Shown in pieces: positions 13,710 to 16,510 of a stretch of DNA of 16,510 nucleotides (positions are counted from its first letter, which is position 1; every line of letters starts with the position of its first letter). The notes under the pieces are model-generated. The model saw nothing but the letters and a program-made list of their open reading frames with translations. It searched no databases and had not been told where the DNA came from. The stretch comes from Candidatus Peregrinibacteria bacterium CG11_big_fil_rev_8_21_14_0_20_46_8 (GTDB lineage Bacteria > Patescibacteriota > Gracilibacteria > UBA1369 > UM-FILTER-53-11): NCBI GenBank assembly GCA_002796025.1, contig PCVQ01000070.1, forward strand, positions 1 through 16,510, written 5' to 3'. The translations under genes were made by a program, and so were the position numbers.

Positions 13710-14168
13710 TCAATTCTCCATTAACGGCTTTATCAGCTTCTCGAATTCTTCTTCGGAAACACATTTTTTATCCAATACTTTACATATATAAACGGTCGTA
13801 CTTGCACAACCGCCATCAGAAGTAGGACATAAAAAATCAGCATATGTTTTTCCTTCAAAGGCATCGATTATTAATCGGTTAGTATAAAATTTTTGATTAA
13901 GCTCCTGCAAATGAGTTCCATAAATTTCTGCAAAACACTTATTCAACTTTTTATTATAATGATTTCTTAATTGCCAATCTTCCTCAATCGTATATCCAAG
14001 CCGATTAAATTCTTGAGCTGCCTGCTTAGCACACTTTTCTTGAGCATCTAAATTAACTGCTACACCTATATTCTGCTTTCTTTCATAAGACAATCCTATG
14101 AAAAAACCGATTAACATACTAACTAAAACACAGAGTGTTAGGACTTTAGTAGACTTTAAATATTTCAT
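13710..14168 (-). CDS. Membrane-anchored or exported cysteine-rich protein, unknown function
   Basis: 152 residues. One hydrophobic segment at 9-28 (VLTLCVLVSMLIGFFIGLSY) is followed by a soluble domain that should face outward. Six cysteines lie in that domain (46, 78, 114, 121, 129, 136), an even number compatible with three disulphides. The sequence QEKCAKQAAQEFNRLGY...NHYNKKLNKCFAEI resembles small conserved hypothetical proteins I have seen in many bacteria, but I cannot name the family. The start is 44 bases after the DUF2130 gene. No ribosome-binding site is evident. Confidence 0.65.
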   Translation of the reverse strand: MKYLKSTKVLTLCVLVSMLIGFFIGLSYERKQNIGVAVNLDAQEKCAKQAAQEFNRLGYTIEEDWQLRNHYNKKLNKCFAEIYGTHLQELNQKFYTNRLIIDAFEGKTYADFLCPTSDGGCASTTVYICKVLDKKCVSEEEFEKLIKPLMEN

Positions 14169-14212
14169 AATAATTTGTAATTTTGTACCGTTATATTTCC
14201 TGAGATGTTCTA

Positions 14213-15499
14213 TTATTCAATATTTTTATCGTCATCAGCAAGCTCCGCAAACTTAGCCGTCATTGTGGGATTTCCTCGCGTTAATTTCTTTATAGTTAAA
14301 TCTTCCGCCTTATTATTGGCAAGACGAAGATTATTTTCTGAGGATAAGAGAGCATCTTTCGTTTTTTGGAGGTGATCAATAGTTTTGTCTATTTCATCAA
14401 TCGCGGCTTTGAATTTACGGCTAGCAAGGTCGTAATTTTTTGCGAATCCTTCTTTAAATTTATTTATATTGTCCTCGAAATTCGTAATATCGATATTCTG
14501 ATTTCTAACCAAAGCAAGCTCGGCTTTGTACTTAAGCGAGCTCATCGCGGCATTACGTAAGAGCGTTATAATTGGGATGAAAAATTGAGGGCGGATAACA
14601 TACATTTTTTGATATTTGTGAGAGACATCAACAATGCCGGTGTTGTAAAGTTCATTGTCGGCTTCTAAAAGAGAAACGAGTACTGCATATTCACATTTCT
14701 TTTCCGTACGATCTTTATCAAGTTTAGGTAGAAAATCATCATTCTTTTTCTTGGTAGCAGTTTCATCTCCCTCATTTTTCATTTCAAACATGATTGAAAT
14801 TATTTCGTTTCCCTCTTCATCTGTTTCACGATAAATATAATCTCCTTTATTGCCAGAACTCGCGTCGTTGTCTTTTTCAAAATAGGCGTTTTGAAAAGCG
14901 GTGGCGCGTAATCTGTTGAACTCGACTTCACAATGTTGTTCCAGGGTTTCACCAACCATTTTGGTGCTCAGTTTGAGCTTCATGTCTTTATACCGCTCAA
15001 TCGCCTCATCTTTCATTTTAATGATGTCATCTCTGGTTTTGAGTTCATTGGCGTATTTTTCTTGCAAGGATTTTTCAAGCAACTGTTTTTCCGTTTCTTT
15101 ACTTTTTAGCTCATTAGCTAGGTCATCACGTTCTTTTTCAATTTTTTTGGTAGCTTCTGTAACAGCGAATTTTTGCTCTACTTCTGCTTTATCGAGTCTT
15201 GACTTCACTGCAGCAAGTTCTGCTTCTTTCTTTCCTAATTCCTCCGCAAGATTACGATCTTTTTCGGCTCTTAACTCTGTTAATTCTTTATCCTTCTTTG
15301 ATAATTCCGCTTGAAATGTGTTTTTAAGCTTTGCTTCGGCAATTTCAACAGCACTTGCTTTTTCTCTTTCTGCTGTTTCTAATCGGTCATGCAATTCTTT
15401 TTCAAATTGTTGATCCCTAACCTGCTTAAGGATGTCGGCAAATCCAGCTTCATCAACTTTGAAGACTTTTTTACAATGTGGGCAGATTATTTCGTTCAT
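14213..15499 (-). CDS. DUF2130 coiled-coil protein with nuclease-like core
   Basis: 428 residues. The N-terminus has CPHC (6-9), half of a zinc-ribbon-type site. Residues about 25-180 are a long Lys/Glu-rich coiled coil. Residues about 180-330 form the DUF2130 core: MVGETLEQHCEVEFNRLR, then GNKGDYIYRE (D220) and SIMFEMKNEGDET (E239-x-K241). The order E...D...ExK is that of PD-(D/E)xK nucleases, so DNA or RNA cleavage is plausible but not shown. A second helical stretch (340-400) ends the protein. The ATG overlaps the hsdR stop as ATGA, so the two genes are translationally coupled. That ties this protein to the restriction system, perhaps as an accessory nuclease. Confidence 0.88.
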   Translation of the reverse strand: MNEIICPHCKKVFKVDEAGFADILKQVRDQQFEKELHDRLETAEREKASAVEIAEAKLKNTFQAELSKKDKELTELRAEKDRNLAEELGKKEAELAAVKSRLDKAEVEQKFAVTEATKKIEKERDDLANELKSKETEKQLLEKSLQEKYANELKTRDDIIKMKDEAIERYKDMKLKLSTKMVGETLEQHCEVEFNRLRATAFQNAYFEKDNDASSGNKGDYIYRETDEEGNEIISIMFEMKNEGDETATKKKNDDFLPKLDKDRTEKKCEYAVLVSLLEADNELYNTGIVDVSHKYQKMYVIRPQFFIPIITLLRNAAMSSLKYKAELALVRNQNIDITNFEDNINKFKEGFAKNYDLASRKFKAAIDEIDKTIDHLQKTKDALLSSENNLRLANNKAEDLTIKKLTRGNPTMTAKFAELADDDKNIE

Positions 15500-16510
15500 A
15501 ATTTAGAAGTTAAATTCTTATGCTTTGAATACAATGCTTTTTGAAAACCAAAAAATACAGTTCTGATTTTCACAACATCACCAAGCTTTTCCTGTGCATC
15601 CGCAATTGCATGATATTTAAGGTTCAAAAGTTTAGGCAATTTTTCCTCATCCAATTCATCCACTCCGGACTCAACATATTTGGAGAGCACAAATTCAACA
15701 AACTCAATTTCTTTATCGTTCAAACCTTTAAGGATTTCGCTTTGTGATTCATTGACACGCTCACTCCTTGTTATTGGCTGAATGGCAAAAGCTATATAGG
15801 CCAAAACATCAAATAAGTCACTTTCTTCCGCATCTATAACTCGCTGTAGATTTTCCAGCTCTTCTTTGCCATAGCCAAGCTCTGCAATTCTTTGCAGAAA
15901 TGCTTTTCTGGTCGTTGGATTCGACCAAATTTGTCTTAACTCGGCTTCGCTTTTAAAAAGTGCTGGCAATTTTCCATATAAATTTTGTAGAAACTCTTCT
16001 GATGAAATCGGCTTTCCATCCGCGCTCCAAAATGAGGTTGAAATCATGTGCTGAATTTCACGCTCCTTTCCATCACGAAGTTTAATTTTAATCTTCTTCC
16101 TTTTTTCTGGTGGATCAACCGGAGGACATCCTCCCTTCTCACCATCATTGATACTTTCAGGAACTAAAGGCCCATCGGTTTTTTCGCTTGTCTCATCAAT
16201 AGGCTCACCATCCCACTCTGGATCATTAAAATGCTTATAAGCATTTACAAAATCAAGAATTGTAAAAAATTCTTTACCGTCAAAAAGGCGCGTTCCGCGT
16301 CCGATGATCTGTTTAAATTCGATCATAGAATTTACCGGACGCATTAAAACAATGTAGCGAATATTTCTGGCATCAACACCGGTAGAAAGTTTTTGAGAGG
16401 TTGTTAAGATTGTAGGAATCGTTTTTTCATTATCCTGAAAATCTCGCAAAAACTGATCTCCACGCGCGCCATCATTCGCAGTAACACGCACGCAATAATG
16501 AGGATTTTTG
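15496..16510 (-). CDS. hsdR: Type I restriction enzyme R subunit, C-terminal part
   Basis: The last 337 residues; the gene runs off the right edge, so the N-terminal nuclease and first helicase domain are not seen. HsdR is the translocating and cleaving subunit of type I restriction. Visible parts: PTILTTSQKLSTGVDARNIRYIV (superfamily 2 helicase motif V), EFKQIIGRGTRLFDG (motif VI with the arginine fingers), then FFTILDFVNAYKHFNDPEWDGEP and an EcoEI-type C-terminal domain that would contact the methylase. A Lys-rich linker (EKRKKIKIKLRDGKERE) joins them. It is read from the edge as KNPHYCVRVTANDG; the apparent start at 16491 is an internal GTG. hsdM and hsdS are expected to the right. Confidence 0.94.
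   Translation of the reverse strand, partial: KNPHYCVRVTANDGARGDQFLRDFQDNEKTIPTILTTSQKLSTGVDARNIRYIVLMRPVNSMIEFKQIIGRGTRLFDGKEFFTILDFVNAYKHFNDPEWDGEPIDETSEKTDGPLVPESINDGEKGGCPPVDPPEKRKKIKIKLRDGKEREIQHMISTSFWSADGKPISSEEFLQNLYGKLPALFKSEAELRQIWSNPTTRKAFLQRIAELGYGKEELENLQRVIDAEESDLFDVLAYIAFAIQPITRSERVNESQSEILKGLNDKEIEFVEFVLSKYVESGVDELDEEKLPKLLNLKYHAIADAQEKLGDVVKIRTVFFGFQKALYSKHKNLTSKL

Overview
This window looks like a chromosomal segment of a streamlined, uncultured bacterium. My best guess is a Patescibacteria/CPR-type genome. The reasons are inferential: several promoters place the start codon 6-7 bases after the -10 box (leaderless mRNAs), Shine-Dalgarno sites are scarce, and core genes sit among small toxin, defence and surface genes. 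TGA is used as a normal stop (gatC, hsdR), which argues against the lineages that recode TGA. No rRNA, tRNA or CRISPR array was seen. Nearly all genes are on the minus strand; only a broken HEPN-like gene at 7194-7787 reads on plus.

Layout, left to right. (1) 1-777: gatC and the 5' part of gatA, subunits of the tRNA-dependent amidotransferase, as a tight minus-strand pair. (2) 866-7040: a two-gene unit encoding an ECF sigma factor and, 22 bases downstream, an 1823-residue alpha-2-macroglobulin. The macroglobulin is anchored by one N-terminal membrane helix and carries a short cytoplasmic tail. The unit ends in a strong intrinsic terminator, and its promoter carries two perfect CTAG-centred palindromes. 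(3) 7100-9081: an AT-rich HEPN-like gene broken by two compensating indels, then genes for a seven-helix PQ-loop/SWEET-like protein and a TVP38/DedA-like protein. (4) 9110-10860: two toxin-antitoxin modules, a Panacea-domain antitoxin with a RelE-family toxin, and a class I Fic module. The Fic module has a 47-residue antitoxin that is easy to miss and a toxin gene broken by one missing base. (5) 10905-11809: a secreted single-SLH-domain protein and a 347-base gap. (6) 11810-13107: a Bro-N/DinD-like gene with its own operator-like promoter, and the wreck of a GIY-YIG/DUF4357 gene. (7) 13179-16510: two small membrane-associated proteins of unknown function, a DUF2130 coiled-coil protein with a nuclease-like core, and the C-terminal third of a type I restriction HsdR subunit that runs off the right edge.

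How the parts fit. The sigma/macroglobulin pair is the most interesting unit. A membrane-anchored protease trap is encoded exactly where an anti-sigma factor would normally be, and its cytoplasmic tail could hold the sigma factor; this is a hypothesis. The right half reads as a partly decayed accessory island (restriction, toxin-antitoxin, Bro-N, GIY-YIG) set between housekeeping and membrane genes. Intergenic spacers share a modular element: a conserved arm beside different perfect palindromes.
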